Source: Rhodospirillaceae bacterium (lineage in GTDB: Bacteria; Pseudomonadota; Alphaproteobacteria; CACIAM-22H2). From it: a stretch of 40,731 nucleotides of DNA. Positions 12,617 to 21,121 of the stretch are shown here, one piece after another. The notes beneath the pieces are model-generated. The model did not search any database, was not told where the DNA came from, and saw only the letters and a program-made list of their open reading frames with translations. The position numbers and the translations under genes are program-made. The stretch covers positions 1-40,731 of the forward strand of contig JAIXXA010000018.1 of NCBI GenBank assembly GCA_027490975.1, given 5' to 3'. Position 1 is the stretch's first letter. Each line of letters starts with the position of its first letter.

Positions 12617-14632
12617 ATGAAATACGGTGCTGTCCCCCGCAACATCATCCCGGTTCAGGATTACCGGCGCGTCATGCTCGTCGCCGAGCGGTGGCAGCGC
12701 GCGATGTGGGCTCACAACCGTTGGGCCGAGATCGCGACCATGTCGGTGGATTTCATGGAAAGCCGGCACTACGCCCAGGAGATCCGCGACATGCTGCGGC
12801 GGAACCGCCGCGTCGCGCTGACCCTGAACAAGATCAACCCGATCGTGCGGCTGATGCTGGGCTACCAGCGCGCCAACAAGACCGACATCAAGTTCCTGCC
12901 CGGCAACGACGCGGTGTCGTCCGAGGAAACCGCGACCGTGCTGACCCAACTGGAGAAGCAAGTCGCCACGATGAACCACCAGGACTATGTCGACGCCGCG
13001 GTCTTCATGGACGGCCTGATCGGCGGCCGCGGCTGGTACCGCACCACGTTGGACTTCGAGAACAACGACCTCGGCGAGATCAAGCGGGAGAGCGCCGACC
13101 CCTTCGAGGTTTTCGTCGACCCCGACTGCAATACCTACGACATCAACGAGTCGGCCAGCCACGTCTTCGAGAGCAAATTCACGTCGATCGACGAAATCGA
13201 GCATGGGTTCGGCCGCAAGATCGCCGAGCTGATCAGGCCTTTCGTCAACGGCCAGACCCCGCTGTCGCCGGTGACCACGATGGTCATCGACAACGTCACC
13301 ACGCCGGTCCGCTTCTTCGGCCAGCGCGAGGGCGGCTACAACGACTGGTGGGACAACTTCTACGCCAACATGGGCGACTTCGTCGACACCAGGCGCAAGA
13401 GCATCCGCATCTGCCAGATGGAGCATTACGTCTCCGAGGAGCGCAACGTCTTCATCGACCTCGAGACCGGCGATCGGAAGGTTCTGCCGCGCGACTGGAA
13501 CCAAGACCGTATCCAGAAAATCGCGCTCTACGCCGAGTCCGTCGGCAACCCGGTGATGATCCAGCGCCGGCGGGTCCGCGTGCCCTACATCACCACGACG
13601 ATCGGCGACATGATCGTCCACGACAAGGAATCGCCCTACGAGAAGTTCACGCTGACCGGCTACTTCCCCTACTTCCGGCGCGGCGTGACCCGTGGCGTCG
13701 TCGAGGATCTGATCGACCCGCAGCGCGAGGTCAACAAGCGCCGCAGCATCGAGGTCGAGATCATGTCCAAGGCCGCCAACAGCGGCTGGATGGTGCATGA
13801 AAGCTCAATGCGGCCCAGCGAGGAAGCCAAGCTCGAGCGCTATGGCTCGACCCCGGGCGTCAAGCTCCGCTGGAAGGGCGAGAAAGAGCCGAAGCAGATT
13901 CAGCCCGTCGTCTCCACCGCCAATCATGAGCGGCTGGAGAAGATGGCCAACGACGACATCCGGCAGATCAGCGGCGTCAACGAGTCCGCGCTGGGCGACG
14001 TCCCGAACAGCAGCGCATCGGGCAAGGCGCTCGAGGCCCGCCAGCGTCAGGCCGTCATTTCGATCCAGCTCTACATGGACAACCTGAAATTCTCGAAGCT
14101 GAAGCTCGGAGAGCAGGACGTCACGATCTTCCAGCGCCACTACAGCGAGCCGCGGATCTTCCGCATCCTGGGCGAGGACGGCAAGATCGCGATGCTCGAG
14201 ATCAACAAGCTCGTCATGGAGCCCGTCGCGCCCGGCGGCTCCGTCGTGAAGCGGATGATCAACGACATCTCGCTCGGCAAATACGCGGTGTCCGTGGACG
14301 AGACGCCGCTGTCGGCATCGTTCCAGGGCGCGCAGTTCGAGGAGATGATGAGCCTGCTGGAAAAGCTGGCGCCGAGCCTGGGCGGCAACATCGCGGCGTT
14401 CGCCGACCTCATCATCAATGCGTCGTCGCTGTCCCGCAAGGACGAATGGACCAAGCGCTGGCAGCAGGTTGTCGGCGCTCCGCTGGGTATCCAGGCTGCA
14501 GGCATGCCGGCGCCGCCCATGATGGGGCTGCCCGGCATGGAAGGCATCGTCCCGCCCGGGGCGCCGCCGCAGCCGCTCCCGCCGCCCGGCGGGCCGCCGC
14601 AAGCCCCTCCCCCGGTCGCCGTGGCCGGATAA
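12617..14632 (+). CDS. Portal protein, P22 type
   Basis: The portal forms the dodecameric channel at one vertex through which DNA enters and leaves. The N-terminus (about 1-100) contains MLRRNRRVALTLNKINPIVR and LMLGYQRANKTDIKFLP, the signature of the P22 portal family. Conserved blocks follow, including ESADPFEVFVDPDC (about 155-168) and ISGVNESALGD (about 450-460). The C-terminal 60 residues are Met-, Gly- and Pro-rich. At 671 aa it is near the P22 protein's length. A GAGGAAC ribosome binding site precedes ATG 12617. Position after terL agrees. Family assignment is strong. Confidence 0.9.
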   Translation: MKYGAVPRNIIPVQDYRRVMLVAERWQRAMWAHNRWAEIATMSVDFMESRHYAQEIRDMLRRNRRVALTLNKINPIVRLMLGYQRANKTDIKFLPGNDAVSSEETATVLTQLEKQVATMNHQDYVDAAVFMDGLIGGRGWYRTTLDFENNDLGEIKRESADPFEVFVDPDCNTYDINESASHVFESKFTSIDEIEHGFGRKIAELIRPFVNGQTPLSPVTTMVIDNVTTPVRFFGQREGGYNDWWDNFYANMGDFVDTRRKSIRICQMEHYVSEERNVFIDLETGDRKVLPRDWNQDRIQKIALYAESVGNPVMIQRRRVRVPYITTTIGDMIVHDKESPYEKFTLTGYFPYFRRGVTRGVVEDLIDPQREVNKRRSIEVEIMSKAANSGWMVHESSMRPSEEAKLERYGSTPGVKLRWKGEKEPKQIQPVVSTANHERLEKMANDDIRQISGVNESALGDVPNSSASGKALEARQRQAVISIQLYMDNLKFSKLKLGEQDVTIFQRHYSEPRIFRILGEDGKIAMLEINKLVMEPVAPGGSVVKRMINDISLGKYAVSVDETPLSASFQGAQFEEMMSLLEKLAPSLGGNIAAFADLIINASSLSRKDEWTKRWQQVVGAPLGIQAAGMPAPPMMGLPGMEGIVPPGAPPQPLPPPGGPPQAPPPVAVAG

Positions 14633-14650
14633 CCCGAGAAGGACCGCCTT

Positions 14651-15379
14651 ATGACCCGGACGTTCAAAATCATCAGCCTCGAGCGCGAGATGCCGCTCAT
14701 CATCACGCAACTCGGCCGGCCCGATTTCCCCACGGAGCTCGACGCCGGCCGCGAGGTCATCATGTCGATCCATGACGACAGCCCCGCCGTCGTCATCGCC
14801 AAGCAGCGCCTCAGCGACGTCGAGCACCCGGCGCTGGGCGCCTACGACCACATCGCTGCGGTCGAGCCGGATGGGTGGAGCGAGAGCGCTCTGATCGCCC
14901 TCAAGATGATGACGGCGTCCAAGCTGCTCGAAGTCATCGTCGCGCTGTCCAGGCCGCAGAGCCTCAGCCGCGTTCCGGATCTCGACACCCGCATCGCGGA
15001 GATCCTGAAGCGCGAGCCCGCCGACGGCCAGGGCGGGCCGGAGAACCCCGACGCCGGCGTCGGCACGACCGTCCTGGGTCAGGCCGATGTGACCGATCCC
15101 AACACCGTCCCGCCGCCGGCCGCCGACGGCCAGGGCGAGGGCTGGGAGCGGTTCTCCAAGCGGACCAAGGCGGAACTCGAGGCGTACCTCGAAGGCGAGG
15201 ACATCGCCGCCGATCTCGACAAGGCCGGTCTGCTCGCGATCGTCAAGGAGCGCGACGAGCGCTACCTCGCCGGCCTGAAGAAGGCCGAGCTCGTCGACGA
15301 GGCCAAGCGCCGCGGCATCGAGGTCGACGAGACGGCGACGAAGGGCGAGATCATGGACGCCATCACCGCCGCGCAGTAA
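14651..15379 (+). CDS. 242-aa protein with two SAP/HeH-like motifs
   Basis: The N-terminal part (about 1-105) is a mixed alpha/beta domain with no family I recognise. After a Gly/Pro linker (about 120-165) come two helix-extended-loop-helix repeats: TKAELEAYLEGEDI (about 173-186) and KKAELVDEAKRRGIEVDETA (about 216-235). Both have the K-x-E-L-x-x-x-x pattern of SAP/HeH motifs, which bind DNA or act as adaptors in phage proteins. The gene lies between the portal and a strong terminator, suggesting a head-assembly or DNA-contact role. Confidence 0.6.
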   Translation: MTRTFKIISLEREMPLIITQLGRPDFPTELDAGREVIMSIHDDSPAVVIAKQRLSDVEHPALGAYDHIAAVEPDGWSESALIALKMMTASKLLEVIVALSRPQSLSRVPDLDTRIAEILKREPADGQGGPENPDAGVGTTVLGQADVTDPNTVPPPAADGQGEGWERFSKRTKAELEAYLEGEDIAADLDKAGLLAIVKERDERYLAGLKKAELVDEAKRRGIEVDETATKGEIMDAITAAQ

Positions 15380-15414
15380 GCATGACCGGTCAGTTTGCCG
15401 GAAAGGCCTGATTG

Positions 15415-15442
15415 CCCCGTGCCGCCCCGGCGCGGGGTTTTT
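15415..15442 (+). terminator. Intrinsic terminator
   Basis: CCCCGTGCC (15415-15423) pairs with GGCGCGGGG (15429-15437) over nine positions with one T-G wobble. The loop is GCCCC and TTTTT (15438-15442) follows. It closes the terS-to-SAP/HeH unit or partially attenuates it before the next gene 20 nt on. Confidence 0.8.
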
Positions 15443-15462
15443 CACGAAAGGGACCGCACCCC

Positions 15463-16005
15463 ATGGGACACAAGCTCGACGACGACACCCTGATGACCGC
15501 TGACTTGCTGCGGGCCTTCATCGGCTATGCCGAGGAAGACGGCGGCAACGGCCAGCATTACGCCGTGATCCAGCGCGACAACGGCGGCTTCGTCGACCAC
15601 AACCCCGGCTCGCCGGAGCTCGAGGTCATGCAGACCCAATTCGCCCGCGACATCGTCGATTCCGCCAACCGCGAGATCGCGCATGACGGCGCCTGGCTGA
15701 TCGTGTTCACGCACCCCGGCGTGCTGCCGCATCTGCTGGCGACCCAGAGCGAGTATGCCCGCTTCAACGTCGTGTGGATGGACAAGGACGGCGACATCCA
15801 GTTTCGCCTGGAATGGTCGATCGGCGAGAGCGAGGACGAGCTGACGTTTTCGGACGTCCTGCTGTCTGGCAAGGAAAGCTGGCTGGAGCGGCTCGAGATG
15901 GCGTATCAGCAGTGGCATCTGCTGAACGTTCAGGTCCTGGCGGCAAAGGAATCGCAGACCTTCAAGAAGGCCAAGGGCCAGAAGCCCAGCGGCCGCCCGC
16001 ATTGA
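15463..16005 (+). CDS. Hypothetical 180-aa acidic protein
   Basis: The start MGHKLDDDTLMTADLLRAFI at 15463 is chosen for the CGAAAGGGACCG site upstream and because an earlier frame start would lie within the terminator. The protein is acidic and mixed alpha/beta, with strands such as AWLIVFTHPGVL and VVWMDKDGDIQFRLEWS, ending in a short basic tail (KKAKGQKPSGRPH). No family is recognised. It lies alone between two terminators, so its expression may be controlled separately from the capsid genes. Confidence 0.75.
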   Translation: MGHKLDDDTLMTADLLRAFIGYAEEDGGNGQHYAVIQRDNGGFVDHNPGSPELEVMQTQFARDIVDSANREIAHDGAWLIVFTHPGVLPHLLATQSEYARFNVVWMDKDGDIQFRLEWSIGESEDELTFSDVLLSGKESWLERLEMAYQQWHLLNVQVLAAKESQTFKKAKGQKPSGRPH

Positions 16006-16093
16006 CTGCTGCTGCGCGCGCTGGTACGAAAGGCCTGTCGAGGCGTCTTGGGTTTCGACATTGCCCTCCTTGGGCGTTTCCTCCCTAAACTTC

Positions 16094-16120
16094 AGCCCGG
16101 TCTCACCAGCCGGGCTTTTT
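16094..16120 (+). terminator. Intrinsic terminator
   Basis: AGCCCGG (16094-16100) pairs perfectly with CCGGGCT (16110-16116) around a 9-nt loop, followed by a T-run to 16120. It should end transcripts of the 180-aa gene. Confidence 0.85.
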
Positions 16121-16149
16121 CTTGGCCGTGGCATGACGCTTGCTACGCG

Positions 16150-16173
16150 TGCGCGCACGGTCGCGAGCGCGCG
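16150..16173. repeat. GC-rich hairpin, copy 2 of 2 (first at 3361)
   Basis: GCGCGC arms flank the same 10-nt loop ACGGTCGCGA as the copy at 3361-3384, and CTTGCT lies upstream in both (16139-16144 here). The shared exact core is 23 nt, far beyond chance for two intergenic regions 12.8 kb apart even at this GC content. Confidence 0.6.
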
Positions 16174-16187
16174 GGCGAGCAGGCCCA

Positions 16188-16216
16188 TTGCGACACCCGG
16201 CAGTCTCCGGTATGCA
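16188..16216 (+). promoter_or_regulatory. Possible promoter for the scaffold/capsid operon
   Basis: TTGCGA (16188-16193) and TATGCA (16211-16216) are separated by 17 nt. They match the sigma70 consensus at four and three of six positions. Placement after a terminator and before the scaffold gene is right; sequence match is only moderate. Confidence 0.3.
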
Positions 16217-16233
16217 GGTAGTCATTCGCCGTC

Positions 16234-16258
16234 GCTTCGAGGCGCATAGTATCGAAGC
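16234..16258. promoter_or_regulatory. Inverted repeat GCTTCGA-N11-TCGAAGC
   Basis: Perfect 7-bp arms at 16234-16240 and 16252-16258 lie just downstream of the candidate promoter, a position suited to an operator or to an RNA hairpin in the leader of the scaffold transcript. Confidence 0.45.
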
Positions 16259-16334
16259 AAACCAGTTCAAGGAGCGCCGCCGGCTCCGGTTTTGATGGGC
16301 GTTTCCGCTGATCCAGCGCACAATAGGAGAGACT

Positions 16335-17429
16335 ATGTCCACCGGGTTTTTGGAGGGACACGGTAACGGTCCCGGCACGGAAGACGTCGACAAGGACAAG
16401 CTGGTCACCGCAAGCGCCGATCCGGCGCCGGCACAACCCAGCGCCCCTAACCCCGACGACGCCGATGTCGACGATCTCGCCCTTATTGCGCTGCGCCAGG
16501 CCGTTGAAGCCGAGGAGTCCGGCTCAGGTGCCGCGCCAATCGAGGGCCAGACACAGGCCGATGCCGATGCCGGCGGTCAGCCGCCGGTCGAGCAGGAGAA
16601 GAATCCCGACGGCACGCCGAAGCCCGGCAAGCCGAAGATGGTTCCGATCGAGCGGTTTCAGCAGGTCTATACCGAGAAGCGCGACCTCCAAGCGGAAGTT
16701 GCCCGTCTCGCCGGCGAGAACCTCGCGCTCAAATCCCAGGCCCCGCCGACGCAGCCGACGATCAACCCTCAGATCGCCGACCTGAACCAGCAGATCACGG
16801 CTCTCGCTCAGAAATTCGATGACGGTCTCATGACCTATTCGGAGCTGAAGCAGCAGGAGCAAGCACTGCAGGTCCAGATCGACCGCATCCGCGAGGACGA
16901 GATCGTCGCCAAGGCGTCGCAGCGGGTTCAGCCAGCCCCGGCGCCGGCCGTAGCGGATCTGACTTTCCAGCGGGAGACCCAGCGAATCGAAGCGGCTTAC
17001 GAGCCGTTCATGGAGCTGATCCCCGATGCCTATCTCGATGGGTTCGTCGCGACCGTTCGCTCCGAGCTCGCCGCTCAAGGCATCACGGTGATCAAGCCCA
17101 ACTCCGAGGAGCTGCTGCTGTTTCGCGAGATGTGCGGCCAAAGGGCCCAGCAGCAAGCGCAGCACTGGTCGAACCTGAGCGGGAAGGCGATCCCGAAGCC
17201 GAACGGACAGCCTGCGCCGAAGCCGACGACTGGCAATCAGCCGACCGTCGAGCAGCGGCGTGCAAAACTGGAGATGCAGAGCGATTTCCCGCCGAATCTG
17301 GCGAACCTCAACCGCAGCGGCGGCGTCGATGACGCCCCCACCGAGGCGACGATCGAGGGGATGTCCGATGAGGAGATCGCCGCCCTGCCGACCACGATGC
17401 GACACAAGCTGATGGGCGTCACGCCCTAA
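16335..17429 (+). CDS. Scaffolding protein
   Basis: Scaffolding proteins guide capsid assembly and leave before or during packaging. This 364-aa protein has the expected features: an acidic, Pro/Gln-rich disordered N-terminus (about 1-95), a PIERFQQVYTEKRDLQAEVA coiled-coil region (about 98-190), a helical middle and a short C-terminal tail with SDEEIAALPTTMRHKL. ATG 16335 follows TAGGAGAGACT. It sits directly before the capsid gene, as in P22-like phages. Sequence identity to named scaffolds is not obvious, so the call rests on composition and position. Confidence 0.75.
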   Translation: MSTGFLEGHGNGPGTEDVDKDKLVTASADPAPAQPSAPNPDDADVDDLALIALRQAVEAEESGSGAAPIEGQTQADADAGGQPPVEQEKNPDGTPKPGKPKMVPIERFQQVYTEKRDLQAEVARLAGENLALKSQAPPTQPTINPQIADLNQQITALAQKFDDGLMTYSELKQQEQALQVQIDRIREDEIVAKASQRVQPAPAPAVADLTFQRETQRIEAAYEPFMELIPDAYLDGFVATVRSELAAQGITVIKPNSEELLLFREMCGQRAQQQAQHWSNLSGKAIPKPNGQPAPKPTTGNQPTVEQRRAKLEMQSDFPPNLANLNRSGGVDDAPTEATIEGMSDEEIAALPTTMRHKLMGVTP

Positions 17430-17468
17430 GCAAGGCTCCTCGGCATCACCCCTTGGATATAGGGGGCC

Positions 17469-18584
17469 ATGATGGCCGTTACCGACTTCGGCGCACTCAC
17501 CGCCGCACAGAAGCGCCTTTGGGCTGCCGACACCTGGCAGGCCGGTCGCGACAAATCGTTCTTCTTCTCGAATGGGTTTATCGGGAAGTCGGACAGTGAC
17601 ATGAACAGCGTCATCCAGCGCGTGACCAAGCTCACCGAGACCGAGCGCGGCCAGGAATGCGTGATGCAGCTCGTTCAGGATCTGCAGGGCGACGGTGTCG
17701 TCGGCGACAACCAGCTCGACGGCAACGAGGAGGCGATGATCAACGATGCCCAGACCATCCGCATCGACCAGATCCGCCACGGCGTGAAGTCGAAGGGCGA
17801 GATGTCGGAGCAGGCCACCGTCATCCGCTTCCGGACGACCGGCAAGGAGAAGCTGGCGTTCTGGCTGTCGGACAAGCTCGACGAGCTGATGTTCCTGATG
17901 CTGTCGGGCCGGGCGTTCACGCTGCAGACCAACGGCGCGACGCGCCCGACCTCGCAGCTGCCGTCGCTGTCCTTCGCCGCCGACGTCGTCGCGGCGTCCT
18001 CGAACCGCATCATGCATGCCGGCTCGGCGACGTCCGAGGCCTCGCTGACGACGTCGGACAAGTTCTCCTGGGCGACCGTCGTGCGCGCCAACGCCATGGC
18101 CATGCAGAAGCGCCTGCGGCCGATTCGTGGCGGCGGGCGCGAATACTTCGTCTGCCTGATCCATCCCTGGCAGAAGAAGGATCTGCTTCTCGACCCGACG
18201 TACCAGACCATCCTGCGGACCGCCGACAAGCCCGGCGACCAGAACAAGCTGTTCACCGGCGCCATGGCGACGATCGACGGCACGATCATCTACGCCCACA
18301 ACAAGGTCTTCAACACCGGCGGTCTCGCCTCCGGTTCGAAGTGGGGCGCGGCCGGCACCGTCGAGGGCGCGCAGGCGATGTATCTCGGCGCGCAGGCCGG
18401 CGGCATCGCCACGATCGGCGACGTCTTCTGGCGGGAGTCGACCCTGACCGACTACGGCAACCGCCCGGGCATCGGCATGGGGCGCAAGCTCGGCATGCTG
18501 AAGCCGCAGTTCAACTCGATCTACGACGGCGGCACGCGCCAGGACTTCGGCACCATCGCGCTGAAGACCGCCGCGGCGGCCTGA
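17469..18584 (+). CDS. Major capsid protein, DUF4043 type
   Basis: The shell protein. The block NSVIQRVTKLTETERGQECV (about 38-57), followed by MQLVQDLQGDGVVGDNQLDG, is the hallmark of the DUF4043/N4-like capsid family. Later strands include YFVCLIHPWQKKDLL (about 223-237) and the C-terminal FWRESTLTDYGNRPGIGMGR. The 371-aa length fits. AGGGGGCC precedes two adjacent ATGs (17469 and 17472). The neighbours are the scaffold and a putative decoration protein. Combining this capsid type with a P22-type portal and tail is notable. Confidence 0.85.
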   Translation: MMAVTDFGALTAAQKRLWAADTWQAGRDKSFFFSNGFIGKSDSDMNSVIQRVTKLTETERGQECVMQLVQDLQGDGVVGDNQLDGNEEAMINDAQTIRIDQIRHGVKSKGEMSEQATVIRFRTTGKEKLAFWLSDKLDELMFLMLSGRAFTLQTNGATRPTSQLPSLSFAADVVAASSNRIMHAGSATSEASLTTSDKFSWATVVRANAMAMQKRLRPIRGGGREYFVCLIHPWQKKDLLLDPTYQTILRTADKPGDQNKLFTGAMATIDGTIIYAHNKVFNTGGLASGSKWGAAGTVEGAQAMYLGAQAGGIATIGDVFWRESTLTDYGNRPGIGMGRKLGMLKPQFNSIYDGGTRQDFGTIALKTAAAA

Positions 18585-18592
18585 TGATCCCA

Positions 18593-18619
18593 GGCAGGGG
18601 GCGGTCATCGCCCTCTGCC
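18593..18619 (+). terminator. Strong hairpin after the capsid gene (weak terminator or stabiliser)
   Basis: GGCAGGGGGCG (18593-18603) pairs with CGCCCTCTGCC (18609-18619) over eleven positions with one G-T, loop GTCAT. Only GCTTTCC follows, so termination is probably partial; it may lower downstream expression relative to the capsid or protect the capsid mRNA 3' end. Confidence 0.6.
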
Positions 18620-18656
18620 GCTTTCCGATCCACGATCATCGAGAAGGAATGCCCCC

Positions 18657-19361
18657 ATGGGCTTCAAGAAGATTTCCATCCAGCTTCGCAGCGCCGCGAC
18701 CGGCGAGGCGATCATCGCCGCTGGCGGCAGGGTCATCGTCTGCAAGCCGGGCTCGCCCGATCTGCAGGTGATCTCCTCGCCGTCGACGCAGCTCGTCATC
18801 GCGAACCCGCTGACCCCGGTTCGCGGGCTCATCTCGTTCCTGATCGACGATCAGGTCCCGACCGTGGATCTCTACATCCAGGCGCCGGGCGGCCAGTTCC
18901 GCACCGCGCTGGGCGTGACGCCGTCGGGCCCCAACGAGATCGACATCGATACGGATGCCAGGTCGCATGACTATGTCATCCCGTTCTCGATCGCCGACGC
19001 CACCGCCAACGTCGAGAAGGCCACCGGCATCATCCTGCCGGCCAACGCCGCGGTGCAGCCCAGCCCGCTGATCCGCGTCACCGCCGCCGAGGCGTCGCGT
19101 ACGCTGAGCCTCGGTATCGTCGGCGCCAACACCGGCTTCATCGCCGCGGCGTCGCTGGCGACCGCCGGTCTGGTCAAGGCCTCGCTCGTCGTCACCGCGA
19201 CGCTCGGCGCCGATCTCAGGGTTCAGGACTCGGCCAACGCCGGCGACCTCGTCCCCGAGCAGAACGTCTCGCGCGCTGGTTCTCAGCTCGCCTATCTGCT
19301 GTCGGCGTCCACGGTTTCGGCCAAGGGCTTCGTCACCCTTCCGGTTCGCCTGGCGGCGTAA
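18657..19361 (+). CDS. Probable head decoration or minor capsid protein (234 aa)
   Basis: ATG 18657 follows GAGAAGGAATGCCCCC. The protein is almost entirely predicted beta (MGFKKISIQLRSAATGEAII ... FVTLPVRLAA), Ala-, Val- and Thr-rich, without Cys-rich or enzymatic motifs. Such small beta proteins immediately after the capsid gene often decorate the shell. A strong terminator follows, so scaffold, capsid and this gene form one expression unit. Family not recognised. Confidence 0.5.
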   Translation: MGFKKISIQLRSAATGEAIIAAGGRVIVCKPGSPDLQVISSPSTQLVIANPLTPVRGLISFLIDDQVPTVDLYIQAPGGQFRTALGVTPSGPNEIDIDTDARSHDYVIPFSIADATANVEKATGIILPANAAVQPSPLIRVTAAEASRTLSLGIVGANTGFIAAASLATAGLVKASLVVTATLGADLRVQDSANAGDLVPEQNVSRAGSQLAYLLSASTVSAKGFVTLPVRLAA

Positions 19362-19388
19362 GTCGTCACCGACGCCAGAGCGGAGAGG

Positions 19389-19418
19389 GGCCGGCGTTCT
19401 AGCAGCGCCGGCCTTTTT
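19389..19418 (+). terminator. Intrinsic terminator after the capsid operon
   Basis: GGCCGGCG (19389-19396) pairs perfectly with CGCCGGCC (19406-19413) around the 9-nt loop TTCTAGCAG, followed by TTTTT (19414-19418). Confidence 0.9.
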
Positions 19419-19471
19419 CGCGTAACGCTATGAAGCCCAGCAACCGACGACGACACGAAAGGCTCACCACG

Positions 19472-20260
19472 ATGAGGACCGCTACGATGACCCGGCCCGC
19501 CACGCCGGCCAGCACCGCCCCCGCTTCGCCGCCGCAGACGGCCCAGACCGCTTCGCAGGCGCCCCAGGCGCCGGCCCAGACCTTCCCCACCCCGGAGCAG
19601 GAAGCGCAGATCGAGCAGCTTCGCCGCGAGGAAGCCGAAACCGCCGAGCGCGTGCGCCAGCAGCGCGCCGCCGAGCTTGCCGCGATCGAGCAGTCCGAGC
19701 GCGACGAGGCCGCCGATCTCGAACGCAGGCGCCTCGAGGCCGAGGCCGTGGCCCGCGCCGACCGCTGGTTCGTCGTGGATCTCTCGGCCGTCTCCGAGCC
19801 CCGCTATCATGACGTCATCATCGACGGCACGCTGAGGCAGGTGAAGTTCACTCGCGGCGAGCCGACCGCCATGCCGGCCCATGTCGCGCTGAAGTTCCTG
19901 CGGCACCCCGACGCCTTCAAGCGCACCGACGAGCACGGCACCCCGATGCCGTTCAGCATGGCGCCGAAGCAGCCCCATGAGATGGAGGCCGGCCAGAAAT
20001 TCAAGCTCGAGCGCGACCAGACCGTCGCGCTGATGTCCGAGCTCCATACGCCGGCGCTCAAAGCCCGCGTGCTGGCGATCGAGGGCGGCGAGCGCTTCAA
20101 GGACAGCCGCGACCGCGACGCCATGATCGAGTTTCTCATCGCGAAGACCGAGGAGAAGCAGCGCAAGAACATCGGCGCCGAGCCCGGCCTCGGGATCGAC
20201 GAGTTCACGCCGGCGCCGGAGCATGACAGTTCGCTGGACACCGGCGCCTGGGCGCTCTGA
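19472..20260 (+). CDS. 262-aa coiled-coil protein with Ala/Pro-rich N-terminus
   Basis: The start MRTATMTRPATPASTAPASP at 19472 has GAAAGGCTCACCACG upstream; an earlier ATG at 19430 has no site. Residues about 5-40 are Ala/Pro/Gln/Ser-rich and likely disordered, about 45-100 form a charged coiled coil (EAETAERVRQQRAAELAAIE), and the remainder is a compact region with VALKFLRHPDAFKRTDEHGT. No family is recognised. Position between capsid and gp4-like genes suggests a virion or assembly role. Confidence 0.65.
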   Translation: MRTATMTRPATPASTAPASPPQTAQTASQAPQAPAQTFPTPEQEAQIEQLRREEAETAERVRQQRAAELAAIEQSERDEAADLERRRLEAEAVARADRWFVVDLSAVSEPRYHDVIIDGTLRQVKFTRGEPTAMPAHVALKFLRHPDAFKRTDEHGTPMPFSMAPKQPHEMEAGQKFKLERDQTVALMSELHTPALKARVLAIEGGERFKDSRDRDAMIEFLIAKTEEKQRKNIGAEPGLGIDEFTPAPEHDSSLDTGAWAL

Positions 20261-20287
20261 TCGACACCGCAGCGGAGGATCACCAAC

Positions 20288-21121
20288 ATGGCGCGGACGC
20301 TGGATTCCAGGGAGCTATGCGCCCGCGCGCTTCGCATGATCGGCGAGTTCCCGACGTCGGAGACCGCGCCGGATGGCGAGCAGCTCCGCGAGGCGCTGTT
20401 CTGGCTGGATCTCGTCATGGCCAGCAACGCCGGGCTGCGCGATGTGTTCTTCCTGCGGCCGGCTACCGTCGAGCTCACGCTGACGCCCGGCCAGCGCGAC
20501 TACAGCCTCGCCACGATCATGGGCGACAGTTTCCCGTCGGGCGGCATCAGTTTCCCGACCGGATGCCAGATGCTGTGGCCTGGACCGCAGCCGCGGTCTC
20601 TGCCGGTCCCCATCGTGCGGCGCGAGATGATCAACTCCGTCGGCAGCCCCGACGAGGTCGGCGTCCCTCGCATGATCTGGATCGATCGCCTTGCCGTCGG
20701 CCAACGTCTCGTGACGTGGCCGACGCTGCCGGCGGCCGAAACGCAGATCTACAAGCTCCTGCTGGACTTCCAGGCGGCGTCGCCGGATCTATCCCCTGCG
20801 GGCGTCAGCGGCGCCCGGCCCAACGGAACGACCATCACCGGCGTCCGCACAGCATGGCAGCAGTGGGTCATCCTGAAGCTTGCGTCGGCGCTGGGCAGCG
20901 GGCCCATCAACAAGCAGAGCGCCACTCAGATTGCGCTGTGGGAGCGCCAAGCCGCCGAGCTGAAGGTCGACCTCGATGCCTTCGAGAACCAAGAGCATCA
21001 GACGACACCGCCCATCGTTCAGAGCTATGGCATCGACGACTATGAAGCCGACTCGGCGCTGAGCGACAGCTACGACTCGTATCGCATCCCGTCCGGCCGA
21101 TTCGGAGGCTACCTGGCATGA
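20288..21121 (+). CDS. gp4-like tail accessory / head-closure protein
   Basis: In P22, gp4 binds under the portal and closes the head before gp10 and the needle are added. This 277-aa protein has the family's opening (about SRELCARALRMIGEFPTSET and EALFWLDLVMASNAGLRDVF), the LTLTPGQRDYSL strand (about 62-73) and the C-terminal helix with WQQWVILKLASALG and LKVDLDAFENQEHQ. P22 gp4 is shorter (about 166 aa), so the extra length is family variation. ATG 20288 follows GCGGAGGATCACCAAC. The stop overlaps the fibre gene by ATGA. Confidence 0.75.
   Translation: MARTLDSRELCARALRMIGEFPTSETAPDGEQLREALFWLDLVMASNAGLRDVFFLRPATVELTLTPGQRDYSLATIMGDSFPSGGISFPTGCQMLWPGPQPRSLPVPIVRREMINSVGSPDEVGVPRMIWIDRLAVGQRLVTWPTLPAAETQIYKLLLDFQAASPDLSPAGVSGARPNGTTITGVRTAWQQWVILKLASALGSGPINKQSATQIALWERQAAELKVDLDAFENQEHQTTPPIVQSYGIDDYEADSALSDSYDSYRIPSGRFGGYLA

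Larger units (their letters stand above)
16006..16334. promoter_or_regulatory. Non-coding control region before the scaffold and capsid genes
   Basis: These 329 nt contain no credible gene. They hold an intrinsic terminator (16094-16120), the second copy of the GC hairpin (16150-16173), a possible promoter (TTGCGA at 16188, 17 nt, TATGCA at 16211) and a perfect 7-bp inverted repeat (16234-16258). The order terminator, hairpin, promoter, operator-like repeat suggests an independent transcription start for the capsid operon. Confidence 0.5.

Noticed and set aside
11861-13798. Minus-strand frame of 645 codons opposite spike and portal genes
   Set aside because: It spans two unrelated, well-supported plus-strand genes and has His/Asp/Val/Leu-rich shadow composition.
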